64,000 nucleotides of DNA from Christiangramia crocea (GCF_022410465.1 NZ_JAJSON010000016.1:186001-250000), one strand, 5' to 3'. Shown: positions 51,661-61,569, counted from the stretch's first letter. Notes: generated from the letters alone by a model not told the origin. Program-made: numbers and translations.

Positions 51661-52926
51661 ATCAAAACCTATATCTTTTCTAAAATACATCTTATCAAAT
51701 TGCAGTTTTTCTGCACTTTGGTAAGATTTTTTTAGTGCCTCCTTGTAGTCCTTTCCAAAAGAGGTCAGGGCAATTACCCTTCCCCCGCTGGTAACAATAT
51801 CACCTTCCTCATTATTCATAGTCCCTGCATGGAAAACGATAGAACTGTCGATTTCTTTTAAGCCTTTTATTATTTTTCCTTTTTCATAGGATTCAGGATA
51901 GCCACCTGAAACAAGCACTATGGTGCTCGCGGCTCTTTTATCCAGTTCAAGCTCTATCTGGTCCAGCTCACCTGTCCAGGTTTTTTCAAGCAGATCAACA
52001 AGATCGGATTTTATCCTCGGCAACACCACTTCGGTCTCAGGATCCCCCATTCGTACATTGTATTCAATTACATATGGTTCGCCGTCTACTTTTATAAGAC
52101 CGATAAAAACAAATCCTTTATAATCGATTTCTTCTGTTTGAAGTCCGTTTACCGTTGGTTTTACAATACGTTCTTCGATCTTATTCATAAAATCCTTATC
52201 AGCAAATGGAACCGGTGATACAGCTCCCATTCCGCCCGTATTCAGGCCGATATCTCCTTCTCCTATCCTCTTGTAATCTTTTGCAGTTGGGAGGATCTTA
52301 TAGTTTTTCCCATCGGTAAGCACAAATACACTTAGCTCTATCCCATCCAGAAATTCTTCGATAACCACTTTTTTGCTAGCTGCACCGAATTTTCCCGAAA
52401 GCATGTTCTCAAGCTCCTTTTTGGCTTCCTCAAGATCGTCAATAATCAGTACACCTTTTCCGGCTGCAAGCCCATCGGCTTTTAGAACGTATGGAGGTTG
52501 CAGGGTTTCCAGAAATTTTTTACCTGCCTGCAGACTCTCAAAACTAAAACTTTCATAGGCGGCTGTTGGAATGTTATACATCGCCATAAATTCCTTAGCT
52601 CTTTCCTTGCTTCCTTCGAGTAAGGCGCCACGGCCTGAAGGACCAATGATCTGAATATCCTGCAGTCTTTCATCCTTTTTAAAATAATCAACGATTCCTT
52701 TAACCAGCGGATCCTCAGGTCCAACAACGATCATATGTATATCCTTTTCCAAAGCCATATTTGCCACAGCTGCAAAATCTATAGGGTTTACCTGAAGGTT
52801 TTCAGCAATTGCAGAGGTTCCTGCATTTCCGGGAGCAACATAAAGCTTCTTACATTTCGGGCTTTGAGCGATCTTGTAAGCAAAAGTATGTTCACGGCCA
52901 CCGGAACCAAGGATAAGGATATTCAT
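51652..52926 (-). CDS. purD: Phosphoribosylamine-glycine ligase
   Basis: Second step of purine synthesis (GAR synthetase), an ATP-grasp enzyme. It is 424 residues, with the N-terminal [32 protein letters not shown] (ATP-grasp), [19 protein letters not shown] and the [14 protein letters not shown] signature with its metal ligands. Other pur genes are not in the window. It is divergent from the CapK-like gene. Confidence 0.97.
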   Translation of the reverse strand: MNILILGSGGREHTFAYKIAQSPKCKKLYVAPGNAGTSAIAENLQVNPIDFAAVANMALEKDIHMIVVGPEDPLVKGIVDYFKKDERLQDIQIIGPSGRGALLEGSKERAKEFMAMYNIPTAAYESFSFESLQAGKKFLETLQPPYVLKADGLAAGKGVLIIDDLEEAKKELENMLSGKFGAASKKVVIEEFLDGIELSVFVLTDGKNYKILPTAKDYKRIGEGDIGLNTGGMGAVSPVPFADKDFMNKIEERIVKPTVNGLQTEEIDYKGFVFIGLIKVDGEPYVIEYNVRMGDPETEVVLPRIKSDLVDLLEKTWTGELDQIELELDKRAASTIVLVSGGYPESYEKGKIIKGLKEIDSSIVFHAGTMNNEEGDIVTSGGRVIALTSFGKDYKEALKKSYQSAEKLQFDKMYFRKDIGFDLS

Positions 52927-52951
52927 CTGTGTCTAATTTTAATTATTGCCT

Positions 52952-52983
52952 CAAAAATAATTGTTTGTAAATTGAAGCCCCAA
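52952..52983 (-). promoter_or_regulatory. purD promoter
   Basis: On the minus strand, TTG at 52983-52981 and TATTTTTG at 52959-52952 are 21 bases apart, and the -7 box ends 25 bases before the purD ATG. Both boxes fit the consensus. Confidence 0.6.
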
Positions 52984-53011
52984 TAAATTCGTTAAAAAAG
53001 CTCTACTGCCC

Positions 53012-54322
53012 TTGGATTGGTTCAAACTTTCACTGCAGCTCAATAAATTTCCTATCAAAAGGGCTCAAAAAACCCTGGAAATTATCCAGGCAATCCCTGA
53101 AGAGGAATATGCCGCGTATCAACGGAAACGCAGAAATTCGATCATTGATTATCACATTCAACACAATTCTTTTTACCGCGAATTCTTTATATGGGATGGT
53201 TTTGATGACTGGAAGAATGTACCTATCATGAAGAAGGCTGATCTTCAACATCCTTTAAGGGAGCGTCTAAGTTCAACTTATAACACCAAAACCGCCTATA
53301 TTGGAAAAACCTCCGGGAGTAGCGGCCATCCCTTTATTTTTGCCAAAAACCGCTTTGCCCACGCACTGAGTTGGGCTGGTTTTCAGGATCGTTATAAATG
53401 GTATGATATAGATCTCAACAAATCGCTTCAGGCCAGATTTTATGGTATTCCGCTGGATTTCTACGGAAATATCCAGGAGAGACTGAAAGACAGGATAAGC
53501 CTGCGGCGACGCTTCAATATTTTTGACCTAAGCGAGAAGAAAATGGAGGCATTTTTGAAACGCTTCAGAAGTTCCAATTTCGATTATTTAAATGGTTACA
53601 CCAGTGCAATTGTACTTTTTGCGAGGTTCTTAAAAGATAAGGGAATCGTTCTAAAGGAGCTTTGCCCCAGCCTTAAGATCTGTATTGTTACTTCTGAACG
53701 GCTTTTTGAAAAGGACAAAGAACTTATTGAAAACTCCCTTGGCGTGCCGGTTATCAACGAATATGGAGCAAGCGAAGTTGGTCTCATCGCTTTTGAAGAT
53801 GCCCACAATCACTGGATCGTGAATTCTGAAGATTTGTATATTGAAATTTTGGATGAAAATGACAATATCCTTCCCTATGGAGAGGAAGGCAGGGTTGTGA
53901 TCACATCTCTTTTTAACAAAGCACATCCCATGATAAGGTATGATATCGGGGATACTGGTTGCCTTTCAAAAGAAAGTACATTAAAAAAACCTATTCTGGA
54001 AAAACTGATCGGCAGAACCAACGATATCGCCAGGCTTCCTGATGGTAAAGTAGTTCCGGGCCTTACATTTTATTATGTTACCAAAACGGTTATTGAAGAC
54101 AGCGGAAACATTAAGGAATTTGTTATAATCCAGACTGAAATTGACAGTTTCAAAATTGAATACGTTAGTGAAAATGAACTTTCAGAGGAACAAAAAAATA
54201 AGATCCTTGCAGCAATAGGAACCTATGTAGGGAAAAACCTGAATATCACATTTAAAAGGAAAAATATCCTGAAACGTAGCCCCAGCGGTAAACTGAAACA
54301 ATTTACTTCCCTGCTGAAATAG
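53012..54322 (+). CDS. PaaK/CapK-like adenylate-forming enzyme
   Basis: A 436-residue relative of phenylacetate-CoA ligase of the kind found in capsule and polysaccharide loci (CapK). The ATP-binding loop is KTSGSSGHPFIF near 92-103, then INEYGASEVGLIAFE near 247-261 (the YGxTE equivalent), RYDIGDTG near 308 and KRSPSGKLKQF at the end. The start is TTG at 53012; the frame has a TGA at 52973 and no ATG between, so a non-ATG start is forced. Substrate unknown; a role in surface-sugar decoration is likely. Its last 20 bases overlap the convergent GT2 gene. Confidence 0.85.
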   Translation: MDWFKLSLQLNKFPIKRAQKTLEIIQAIPEEEYAAYQRKRRNSIIDYHIQHNSFYREFFIWDGFDDWKNVPIMKKADLQHPLRERLSSTYNTKTAYIGKTSGSSGHPFIFAKNRFAHALSWAGFQDRYKWYDIDLNKSLQARFYGIPLDFYGNIQERLKDRISLRRRFNIFDLSEKKMEAFLKRFRSSNFDYLNGYTSAIVLFARFLKDKGIVLKELCPSLKICIVTSERLFEKDKELIENSLGVPVINEYGASEVGLIAFEDAHNHWIVNSEDLYIEILDENDNILPYGEEGRVVITSLFNKAHPMIRYDIGDTGCLSKESTLKKPILEKLIGRTNDIARLPDGKVVPGLTFYYVTKTVIEDSGNIKEFVIIQTEIDSFKIEYVSENELSEEQKNKILAAIGTYVGKNLNITFKRKNILKRSPSGKLKQFTSLLK

Positions 54323-55088
54323 TTTTAATCTGTTTTGATTTTATAAATAAATGCTCGTTCAGAAAGATGAGTATTCTCCAGATGCTTCTTAAATACCCGT
54401 AATCCAAAACCTGATTATATATCATGAAATTATATTTCAGCATTTCCAGTTTGTTATTGGAAATAGAGTTTTTTCGTATCCGGTAGTTAGCCAAAGATTC
54501 GCGAATACCTTCCATGGGCCCACCCTCTTCAATAACTTTTAACCATAATGCCCAATCCTGTCGTTTGCGAATCTCGGGGCAATATATCTTACCCAAAACC
54601 TTTGCACTATAAACTCCCGTTAGATTCCCAACATAATTTGCTTTCAGAAGCTTTTCATAAGTGAGTACCGGAAGTGCCTCAACCCGTTTGTTTAAAGATT
54701 CTCCATTCTCTGAAATAAGATCATAACTGGAAAAGCAGGCAGCTATATTTTGGTGAGAAAGAATTTCAAGCTGTTTTTGAAGCTTTTCAGGCTTCCATTG
54801 GTCATCTGCATCAAGAAAAGCAATAAAATCACCTGTAGCGCCTTCAGTCCCCTTGTTGCGGGTTTGACATGTCCCTTTATTGACAGAATTATTAAAAATC
54901 CGGATGCGGTTATCTGTTTCGGAATATTTCTGAATGATCTTTAAGGTAGAATCTGAAGATGCATCATCAATAACCAGAAGCTCCCAGTTTGGATATGTCT
55001 GGTCAATAACAGACTGAATAGCTTCAGAAATAAAGGCTTCCGAATTGTAAGCCGGCATTATCACTGAAACAAGTCCGTAATCTTTCAT
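54303..55088 (-). CDS. Glycosyltransferase family 2
   Basis: A 261-residue inverting glycosyltransferase. I start it at the ATG at 55088 (MKDYGLVSVIMPAYNSEAF), because the longer frame to 55169 overlaps the UDP-xylose synthase. The GT2 motifs are all near the start: VSVIMPAYNS, LLVIDDASSD, and the metal-binding DxD-type FLDADDQWKPEKL near 90-102. It is the last gene of the M23-GH3-DUF6909-rfb run; a 1-base gap follows the uxs gene. Confidence 0.88.
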   Translation of the reverse strand: MKDYGLVSVIMPAYNSEAFISEAIQSVIDQTYPNWELLVIDDASSDSTLKIIQKYSETDNRIRIFNNSVNKGTCQTRNKGTEGATGDFIAFLDADDQWKPEKLQKQLEILSHQNIAACFSSYDLISENGESLNKRVEALPVLTYEKLLKANYVGNLTGVYSAKVLGKIYCPEIRKRQDWALWLKVIEEGGPMEGIRESLANYRIRKNSISNNKLEMLKYNFMIYNQVLDYGYLRSIWRILIFLNEHLFIKSKQIKTISAGK

Positions 55089-55089
55089 A

Positions 55090-56079
55090 CTATCTTCGAA
55101 TGTGTTTCGAGAAATCTTTATGCTCTCTTTTCTCAAGCTCGCCCTCACTAAGACTTCTAAAATAATCATACGTGATCTTCATCCCCTCCTGCCTGGAAAC
55201 TTTAGGTTGCCAGTGAAGTACCTCCTTGGCCCGTGAAATATCCGGCTGTCTTTTCATAGGGTCATCCTGCGGAAGTTCCTTAAAAACAATTTTCTGATCG
55301 GTTCCGGTAAGTTTAATGATCTCCTTTGCAAAATCAAGGATGCTTATCTCATCCGGATTGCCAATATTCACCGGATCTGAATAATCACTTAAAAGCAATC
55401 TGTAAATCCCTTCCACCTGATCATCCACATAACAGAAAGATCTGGTTTGGGAGCCATCGCCAAAAACCGTAAGATCCTCGCCCCTTAATGCCTGACCAAT
55501 AAATGCAGGTATTACGCGCCCGTCATTAAGTCTCATTCGTGGACCGTAGGTATTAAAGATCCTGGCAATCCTGGTTTCCAGTCCGTGAAAACGATGATAG
55601 GCCATGGTTATTGACTCCTGAAACCTTTTGGCTTCATCATATACCCCTCTGGGACCAATGGCATTAACATTGCCGAAATATTCTTCATTTTGCGGATGAA
55701 CCTGCGGATCTCCGTATACCTCAGAAGTTGAAGCAATAAGTATCCTGGCTTTCTTTTCTTTTGCCAGCCCAAGACAATGAAGTGTCCCGAGGGAGCCGAC
55801 CTTTAAGGTTTGAATCGGGATCTTCAGGTAATCGATGGGGCTAGCGGGAGATGCAAAATGAAGGATATAATCCAGTTTACCAGCCACATGAACAAATTTG
55901 GTTACATCGTGATGGTAAAATTCGAATTTCTCATTACTTATAAGATGCTCAATGTTCTTAAGATCACCGGTGATAAGGTTATCCATACCAATCACTTCAA
56001 AACCTTCTTTAATAAATCGGTCACAAAGATGAGATCCCAGAAATCCGGCAGCTCCGGTAATAAGTATTCTTTTAGCCAT
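55090..56079 (-). CDS. UDP-glucuronate decarboxylase (UDP-xylose synthase)
   Basis: Turns UDP-glucuronate into UDP-xylose, a donor for surface sugars. It is a 329-residue short-chain dehydrogenase with Rossmann motif [10 protein letters not shown] (9-18), [12 protein letters not shown] (the substrate segment diagnostic for this group), STSEVYGDP, and the catalytic YDEAK near 146-150. A simple UDP-glucose 4-epimerase lacks the SPASPxxY pattern. It lies 25 bases after rfbD and 1 base before the GT2 gene. Confidence 0.92.
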   Translation of the reverse strand: MAKRILITGAAGFLGSHLCDRFIKEGFEVIGMDNLITGDLKNIEHLISNEKFEFYHHDVTKFVHVAGKLDYILHFASPASPIDYLKIPIQTLKVGSLGTLHCLGLAKEKKARILIASTSEVYGDPQVHPQNEEYFGNVNAIGPRGVYDEAKRFQESITMAYHRFHGLETRIARIFNTYGPRMRLNDGRVIPAFIGQALRGEDLTVFGDGSQTRSFCYVDDQVEGIYRLLLSDYSDPVNIGNPDEISILDFAKEIIKLTGTDQKIVFKELPQDDPMKRQPDISRAKEVLHWQPKVSRQEGMKITYDYFRSLSEGELEKREHKDFSKHIRR

Positions 56080-56104
56080 AAGAGTTTAATTGCTTAAAAA
56101 GTAA

Positions 56105-56956
56105 TCATTTTTCATCAATAAGACTATGCAGACTTTCCTTCCAGTCCAAAATTAGGAATCCGAAATTCCTTTGAGCCCTTTCCTTTGATAGCACACTGTA
56201 TTCCGGTCTTTCGGCCAGCGTCTTAAAGAAGCCCGTTTTATTCAGACTCACCTGATCTATCTTTCCGGAATAATTCAGAATCTCTTCAGCGAAATCGTAC
56301 CATGTGGCCTCACCGAGATTGCTGAAATGATAGAGCCCGTATTGCCGGGAATCAGAATCGATAATCTTTAACACGAATTCTGCCAGATCATTAGCATTTG
56401 TAGGAGTTCCCAGCTGAGAAGTAGTGATGTTAAGTTCCGCATTTTCATCTGCTTTCCTCAGAATGGTATTGAAAAAGTTATGCCCGAATTCTGAATAAAG
56501 CCAGGAGGTTCTGAAAATAAAATATTTGTCAAAAATCGCCTGAATATTCTCTTCTCCTTTAAGTTTTGAAGCTCCATAAACATTAATGGGTTCAACCCCA
56601 TCAGTTTCCCCGTAGGGCGTTGAGGCTTTTCCGTTGAAAACATAATCGGTCGAAAAATGGAAAAGTGTAGTGTCATGTTGTTTACAAATCTCAGCAACAT
56701 TTCCGGCAGCTTCGGCATTCACCAAAAAGGCTTTTTCCTTCTCCTTTTCTGCCTTTTCAACATTCGTATAAGCCGCTGTATTAATGCAATAATCCGGCTT
56801 ATGTTCCCTGAAAATTCTTTGGAGACTTTCCTTATCGGTTATATCCAGCTCTCTGGAAGAACAGAATAGAAATTTATAATTCGGATATTTCTTTGCCTGC
56901 TTCTGAAAACACTTCCCTAACTGGCCATTAGCTCCGGTCACTAAAATAGTTTTCAT
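56105..56956 (-). CDS. rfbD: dTDP-4-dehydrorhamnose reductase
   Basis: Last step of dTDP-L-rhamnose synthesis. It is 283 residues: VTGANGQLGKCF (NADPH motif, 6-17), STDYVFNG near 104, and the active-site Y-x3-K in VYGASKLKGE near 129-138. It overlaps rfbC by 4 bases. The rfbA and rfbB genes of the same pathway are not in this window. Confidence 0.96.
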   Translation of the reverse strand: MKTILVTGANGQLGKCFQKQAKKYPNYKFLFCSSRELDITDKESLQRIFREHKPDYCINTAAYTNVEKAEKEKEKAFLVNAEAAGNVAEICKQHDTTLFHFSTDYVFNGKASTPYGETDGVEPINVYGASKLKGEENIQAIFDKYFIFRTSWLYSEFGHNFFNTILRKADENAELNITTSQLGTPTNANDLAEFVLKIIDSDSRQYGLYHFSNLGEATWYDFAEEILNYSGKIDQVSLNKTGFFKTLAERPEYSVLSKERAQRNFGFLILDWKESLHSLIDEK

Positions 56957-57498
56957 TGAAATGCTTCCTTAAAGGTTGGTAAATTCCGGTCCTTTTCTGA
57001 AAGGATCATCTCATTTTCAGGGAAATTCCAGTCGATATTCAGATCGGGATCATTGTAAATGATACCACCCTCTGAACCCGGCCTGTAATAATCGTCACAT
57101 TTATAAGCAAAGACCGATTTTTCCGAAAGAGTAAGGAACCCATGGCCAAATCCTTTTGGAACATATAGCTGGTGGAGATTTTCATCATCCAGAATAGCCG
57201 AGTAGGTTTTCCTGAAAGTTGGAGAATCGGGTCGGAGATCTACCACCACGTCCAGAACTTTTCCGAATATAACTCTTACAATTTTTGTCTGTGCGAACTC
57301 TCCTTTCTGATAATGTAATCCGCGAAGGACACCGTAACTGGAAACCGACTGGTTATCCTGGACAAATTCGGCATCTATCCCGGTAAGTTCAGCAAGGCGT
57401 TTACGATGATAGGTCTCAAGGAAAATCCCCCGATGATCCTCAAATATTTTAGGTTTTATAAGAAAACAATCTTTTAAGGGCGTTTCTTCTACCTGCAT
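56953..57498 (-). CDS. rfbC: dTDP-4-dehydrorhamnose 3,5-epimerase
   Basis: Third step of dTDP-rhamnose synthesis. It is a 181-residue cupin-fold enzyme with FLIKPKIFEDHRGIFLETY, DNQSVSSYGVLRGLHYQ with its catalytic His, VVDLRPDSPTF, and PKGFGHGFLTLS. It overlaps rfbD by 4 bases and starts 9 bases after the DUF6909 stop. Confidence 0.97.
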   Translation of the reverse strand: MQVEETPLKDCFLIKPKIFEDHRGIFLETYHRKRLAELTGIDAEFVQDNQSVSSYGVLRGLHYQKGEFAQTKIVRVIFGKVLDVVVDLRPDSPTFRKTYSAILDDENLHQLYVPKGFGHGFLTLSEKSVFAYKCDDYYRPGSEGGIIYNDPDLNIDWNFPENEMILSEKDRNLPTFKEAFQ

Positions 57499-57507
57499 TT
57501 TTTGATT

Positions 57508-59193
57508 TTAAGAATTAAAAATTTGCTCCAGAATCTTTTCGGTTATGAGATAGGTTGGTTTAACACCTGAAGTTCCCAGACCTCCTGAAGCCAATGTGCT
57601 ACCTGTTTCAAGAGGGTTATCTGAAGCATAATAGGCATATCTCACCTTTACGTTTTCATCTATACTCCCCCTTAACCTTGAAGCTGCCTGGATCGCCTTC
57701 TGGTAATGGGCTCCTTCCATCTCCAGTCCGCAAACGTTCCAGGTTGATTCATGGAAGAACTTAAGGATATCCTTGTTCTGCAGTGAGGTTCCAAGTACGG
57801 TGATCATAGCCCCGTCAACGACATTGATTCCATGCCCCTCCAGATCTGCTTTCTTGAGTTCATTTTTGAATGGGTAATTATCTGCGGTTCCTTCAAAAAG
57901 GTGTGCATCGGGAATCATAATATCTCCCTTGCCACCTTCCAGGATTCCCGCTTTCCCCATAATGGAAATAGACTTCACATTCATTTTGAACTCCATATCC
58001 TTATGCCTTAAGGGCTTTAAAAGCTCATCCATGGTTTCATAGGCCTGTTCACCAAAGGCATAGTCCATTACAATAATAACAGGCTTTTCTTTCGGACTCA
58101 GGTTCTTGAAATTAGTATTCTTAAAGCCTGCTTCCAGTTGCGCAGTATCAAAGATCTGAACATCGATATTGGTCCCGCTATTATCTTCAATAAACAGCAT
58201 CCCTTTATCCAGCGCGGCTTTCGTTATTTTATTCCTTAACGGGCCGTTAGCACTATCGCTGAGTTCTTCATAAATATTAAGAATCTTCTTCTTTTTCAGT
58301 TCGTTCTTCAGCGCATATGGTGTATAAAGCGTATTCATAACACTGTGCATATTGGCACTGATGATATGAAGAGGTCTATCCATGAGATCGTTCTGTATAA
58401 GCTTCATTTTTATATCATTTGCCCATTTCTCTCCATGTATATGATGCCCCAAACGTTCCCTTAATACTGGACTAAAGGTGATAATGCGCTTTTCATTATT
58501 AACGGTTTCCGCAATAGCCATCCTTCCCAAAGACCAGATGAGCCTTAGGAAGCGGTCTGGATTATTGGGGGACGAAAATTTAGGGTAAAAAAGACTTAAC
58601 TCATGAAAGGTCCGGCCCAGGATACTCGCTGTATGAGTTAAAGCCACTTCTCGCTGCGCCTGGCTTAATTGTTCCTGGCTAACTGCAAGTTCAAGTTTTT
58701 CCCAGTCACGGTTAACGCTCCCATCTTCATCTATGAGGACCCTTTTCATGATCTTATGGGATTCAATAAAGAGGAAAGTAAGATGGGTAAGAATATCATA
58801 AATCTCAGATCTCCCGCGAGTGATCTCGATATTCATCTGTTCCTCGTCTATGCGGTAACAGTTCCTTCTTCTTTTAGGCGGGACTATAGGCTTGAAATGG
58901 GAATTCCCATAACCTTCATCGCTGGTAAGGTTTATAAAACGGCATTCTTCAATCCCTTTTGGCAGTCTATCTATTACATACAGTAGTCCTTCAAGTTCGG
59001 CCTTATCATCGGCTATGGAGCCATAAATCTCAGGTCTCAGGGTGAAAAGTGATTCCCTTAAAGTTTCGCCTGAAACGCCCATGGGTTTATAGAACCCACG
59101 GTTAAAGAGATGCCTCATGGTGATATACATGCGTTCAATAGCGCCGGAACTCTCCTGTGCTCTTGTTCGCCCCTGTAAGTTCAATATAGACAT
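57508..59193 (-). CDS. DUF6909 protein with nucleoside-phosphorylase-like C-terminus
   Basis: A 561-residue soluble protein I recognise only as a Bacteroidetes DUF6909 family member. Residues 1-340 are helical with no clear signature. The C-terminal 170 residues look like a purine-nucleoside/uridine phosphorylase domain. GKAGILEGGKGDIMIPDAHLF (near 417) resembles the phosphate/ribose segment. GLEMEGAHYQKAI (489-501) matches the xEMEGAA motif that binds ribose and base. SDNP (524-527, Asp525) stands where phosphorylases and nucleosidases have their catalytic SD. It lies between GH3 (9 bases) and rfbC (9 bases). Substrate unknown; the resemblance is my reading, not a database result. Confidence 0.7.
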   Translation of the reverse strand: MSILNLQGRTRAQESSGAIERMYITMRHLFNRGFYKPMGVSGETLRESLFTLRPEIYGSIADDKAELEGLLYVIDRLPKGIEECRFINLTSDEGYGNSHFKPIVPPKRRRNCYRIDEEQMNIEITRGRSEIYDILTHLTFLFIESHKIMKRVLIDEDGSVNRDWEKLELAVSQEQLSQAQREVALTHTASILGRTFHELSLFYPKFSSPNNPDRFLRLIWSLGRMAIAETVNNEKRIITFSPVLRERLGHHIHGEKWANDIKMKLIQNDLMDRPLHIISANMHSVMNTLYTPYALKNELKKKKILNIYEELSDSANGPLRNKITKAALDKGMLFIEDNSGTNIDVQIFDTAQLEAGFKNTNFKNLSPKEKPVIIVMDYAFGEQAYETMDELLKPLRHKDMEFKMNVKSISIMGKAGILEGGKGDIMIPDAHLFEGTADNYPFKNELKKADLEGHGINVVDGAMITVLGTSLQNKDILKFFHESTWNVCGLEMEGAHYQKAIQAASRLRGSIDENVKVRYAYYASDNPLETGSTLASGGLGTSGVKPTYLITEKILEQIFNS

Positions 59194-59202
59194 AGTAGTT
59201 TT

Positions 59203-60696
59203 TTATATAATCTCATATAGTTTATCGGCTATTTTTCGGTCATTAGACAGTCTTGGAAGCTTGTTTTGCCCTCCAAGTTTGCCTATTGACTTCATATACT
59301 CCTGAAATGCATTTCTCGGCATTCTGGTGATCTTTAACCTCTGGAGAATATGACCTTTTATTAAGTCGAAATAATAGGAATTCTGCTTTTGCAGAGATGT
59401 GTCGACTATATCAGCAAATTTATTCAAATCTTCCGGTTCCCGCTCAAATTCCACGAACCATTCATGATATGGAAGCTCATCGCCCTCCGGATTAATCTGT
59501 GGAGCTACGGTAAATTCGCTGATGGCCGCTCCAGTTTCTCTTACCGCTTCCTGCATTGCTTCCTCTACTTCCTTGGCTATCACATGTTCACCAAAAGCTG
59601 AAATAAAATGCTTTATCCGCCCTGAAACCATAACTCTATAAGGTTTAAGCGACGTGAACTGGATGGTATCCCCCACATTATAGGACCAAAGGCCGGCAGA
59701 GGTAGAAACTATCATTACATAATTAACACCTTGCTCCACCTCATGGAGTAAAAGTCTTCCGGGATTTTCATCATAGAACTCATCAGCTTTTATGAATTCA
59801 TAGAACATTCCCGAGTCCAGTTGGAGCAACATTCCTTTTTCACCCTGTTTATCCTGAAATGCAAAAAATCCTTCAGAAGCAGGAAAAAGTTCAATGCTGT
59901 CCACTTTTCGGCCTATAAGATTCTCGAATTTTGACCGGTAAGGTTCATAATTCACTCCGCCGTATATGAAAAGATCGAAATTAGGGAATATCTCGCCAAC
60001 CTTTTTTCCGGTCTTATCTATAAGCCTTTCAAAGTACATTTGCACCCAGGAAGGAATTCCGCTTATCACAGACATATCTTCCCTTAGGGTTTCATCAACA
60101 ATGGCATCTACCTTTGTTTCCCAGTCTTCAATGCAATTGGTTTCCCAGCTTGGCATCCTGTTTCGCTGTAAATAAGCCGGAACATAGTGCGCAACGATCC
60201 CTGAAAGTCTGCCTAGTTTAACACCGTTCTTCTCGCTTAGTTCAGGACTACCTTGCAGAAATATCATTTTCCCATCAACGAACCTGGAGTTGCCGGTATC
60301 ATTTATATAGCACAAAATGGCATTTCTGGCCGCATTGATGTGCGTAGGCATAGATTCTTTTGTAAGCGGGATGTACTTGGCGCCACTTGTTGTTCCGGAA
60401 GTTTTCGCATAATACAAAGGTTTTCCAGGCCATAGCACATCCTCCTCTCCTTCAACCATTTTATCTATATAACTGCGTAGTTCTTCATAGTCCCTAACCG
60501 GAACCTTGTTTACAAAATCTGAATGTGAAGTTATATTCTGAAAATCATGATCTTTTCCGAACCTGGTATGCTTTGCTGTTTCAATAAGTTCTTTAAAAAC
60601 CTTTTCCTGGGTTCGATGTGGATCATTCGCCCATTTATTAATTTTCTTCCTGATATAAATGGCAAATATTTTAGCGACAAAAGACTTTATAGACAT
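59203..60696 (-). CDS. GH3-family adenylate-forming enzyme
   Basis: A 497-residue GH3 (auxin-responsive-promoter family) protein. Plant GH3 enzymes join amino acids to acyl acids via acyl-adenylates; the role of the bacterial ones is largely open. Seen: the ATP-binding YAKTSGTTSGAKYIPL near 95-110, IYGGVNYEPY near 241, FPASEGFFAFQ near 264-274, YNVGDTIQF near 331 and GRIKHFISAFGEH near 349-361. It follows an active M23 peptidase by 3 bases and precedes DUF6909 by 9 bases. The acyl and amine substrates are unknown. Confidence 0.9.
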   Translation of the reverse strand: MSIKSFVAKIFAIYIRKKINKWANDPHRTQEKVFKELIETAKHTRFGKDHDFQNITSHSDFVNKVPVRDYEELRSYIDKMVEGEEDVLWPGKPLYYAKTSGTTSGAKYIPLTKESMPTHINAARNAILCYINDTGNSRFVDGKMIFLQGSPELSEKNGVKLGRLSGIVAHYVPAYLQRNRMPSWETNCIEDWETKVDAIVDETLREDMSVISGIPSWVQMYFERLIDKTGKKVGEIFPNFDLFIYGGVNYEPYRSKFENLIGRKVDSIELFPASEGFFAFQDKQGEKGMLLQLDSGMFYEFIKADEFYDENPGRLLLHEVEQGVNYVMIVSTSAGLWSYNVGDTIQFTSLKPYRVMVSGRIKHFISAFGEHVIAKEVEEAMQEAVRETGAAISEFTVAPQINPEGDELPYHEWFVEFEREPEDLNKFADIVDTSLQKQNSYYFDLIKGHILQRLKITRMPRNAFQEYMKSIGKLGGQNKLPRLSNDRKIADKLYEII

Positions 60697-60699
60697 AAA

Positions 60700-61569
60700 C
60701 TAGTTAAAATCAATATATTCAGATGGATCTACAGGATTACCTTCGTTCCAGAGTTCAAAATGCAGATGGGGACCGGTTGTGAGTTCTCCGGTAGATCCGG
60801 CGGTAGCGATCACCTCTCCTGCCCTCACCATATCGCCCTGGGATTTGGCTAAGGAAGCATTATGCTTATATGCTGAAAGAAGTCCGTAACTATGTTCAAT
60901 TATCATCACATAACCGGTTTCGGCAGTCCATTCAGCAAAGATCACCCTTCCATCGGCGACAGATTTTACCGGGGCATTACGGGAAACCACAATATCCACG
61001 GCATAATGCCTGTCTTTTATGCTATAGGGTTCAGAAACCGAACCCTTGACGGGTGGAAAAAGTGAAAAATTGATATTATCGGTTGCAGTAGGCAGGATAT
61101 TGTACTTATCCTCCTGAGCCACTTCTTCCCTGAGTAAGGAATCGGCTTTTATCCGGTTTATCTCTTCATATTCCTGATCTGATATCGGCTGACTTAAAAT
61201 GGAATCCCGGTCAAGGCGCTCAAGATCAAATTCGCCCGTTAGAGCTCTCTTTATGGAAGAAAGATACTGGTCGTTAAGACGTATCACATTCTGTAGGGAA
61301 TCTGTCTTATAAGCCAGGCTGGCGGCTTCCTCTTTCAGTTCAGCCGAGGAATAACCGGGAATGTATTCCCTAAGAGGAGTAAATGCTATTAGAACCGTGG
61401 TGGCAGCTATCAAAAAAATGGCTGAAAGACCTACAGCTACAAAGACATTAAGCCTGGTGAGACGAAATGAAAACCGTTCTTCAAAGGTATCTTCATTTAG
61501 AATCACCATTCTATACTTATGAAGCAGTTTTTTTGCGAACTTCTTTTTATTCTTTTTATCTGTAGCCAT
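60700..61569 (-). CDS. M23 metallopeptidase, membrane-anchored, catalytically intact
   Basis: A 289-residue peptidoglycan endopeptidase: a basic tail, one membrane segment (about 41-63), a coiled coil (about 75-115), and a LytM/M23 domain (about 172-289). Zinc and catalytic residues are all present: His188 and Asp192 (RHYAVDI), His236 (AYKHN), His268 and His270 (GPHLHFEL). This contrasts with the degenerate EnvC-like protein at 29.6 kb. It is the first gene of a seven-gene run and has a -7 box just upstream. Confidence 0.93.
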   Translation of the reverse strand: MATDKKNKKKFAKKLLHKYRMVILNEDTFEERFSFRLTRLNVFVAVGLSAIFLIAATTVLIAFTPLREYIPGYSSAELKEEAASLAYKTDSLQNVIRLNDQYLSSIKRALTGEFDLERLDRDSILSQPISDQEYEEINRIKADSLLREEVAQEDKYNILPTATDNINFSLFPPVKGSVSEPYSIKDRHYAVDIVVSRNAPVKSVADGRVIFAEWTAETGYVMIIEHSYGLLSAYKHNASLAKSQGDMVRAGEVIATAGSTGELTTGPHLHFELWNEGNPVDPSEYIDFN

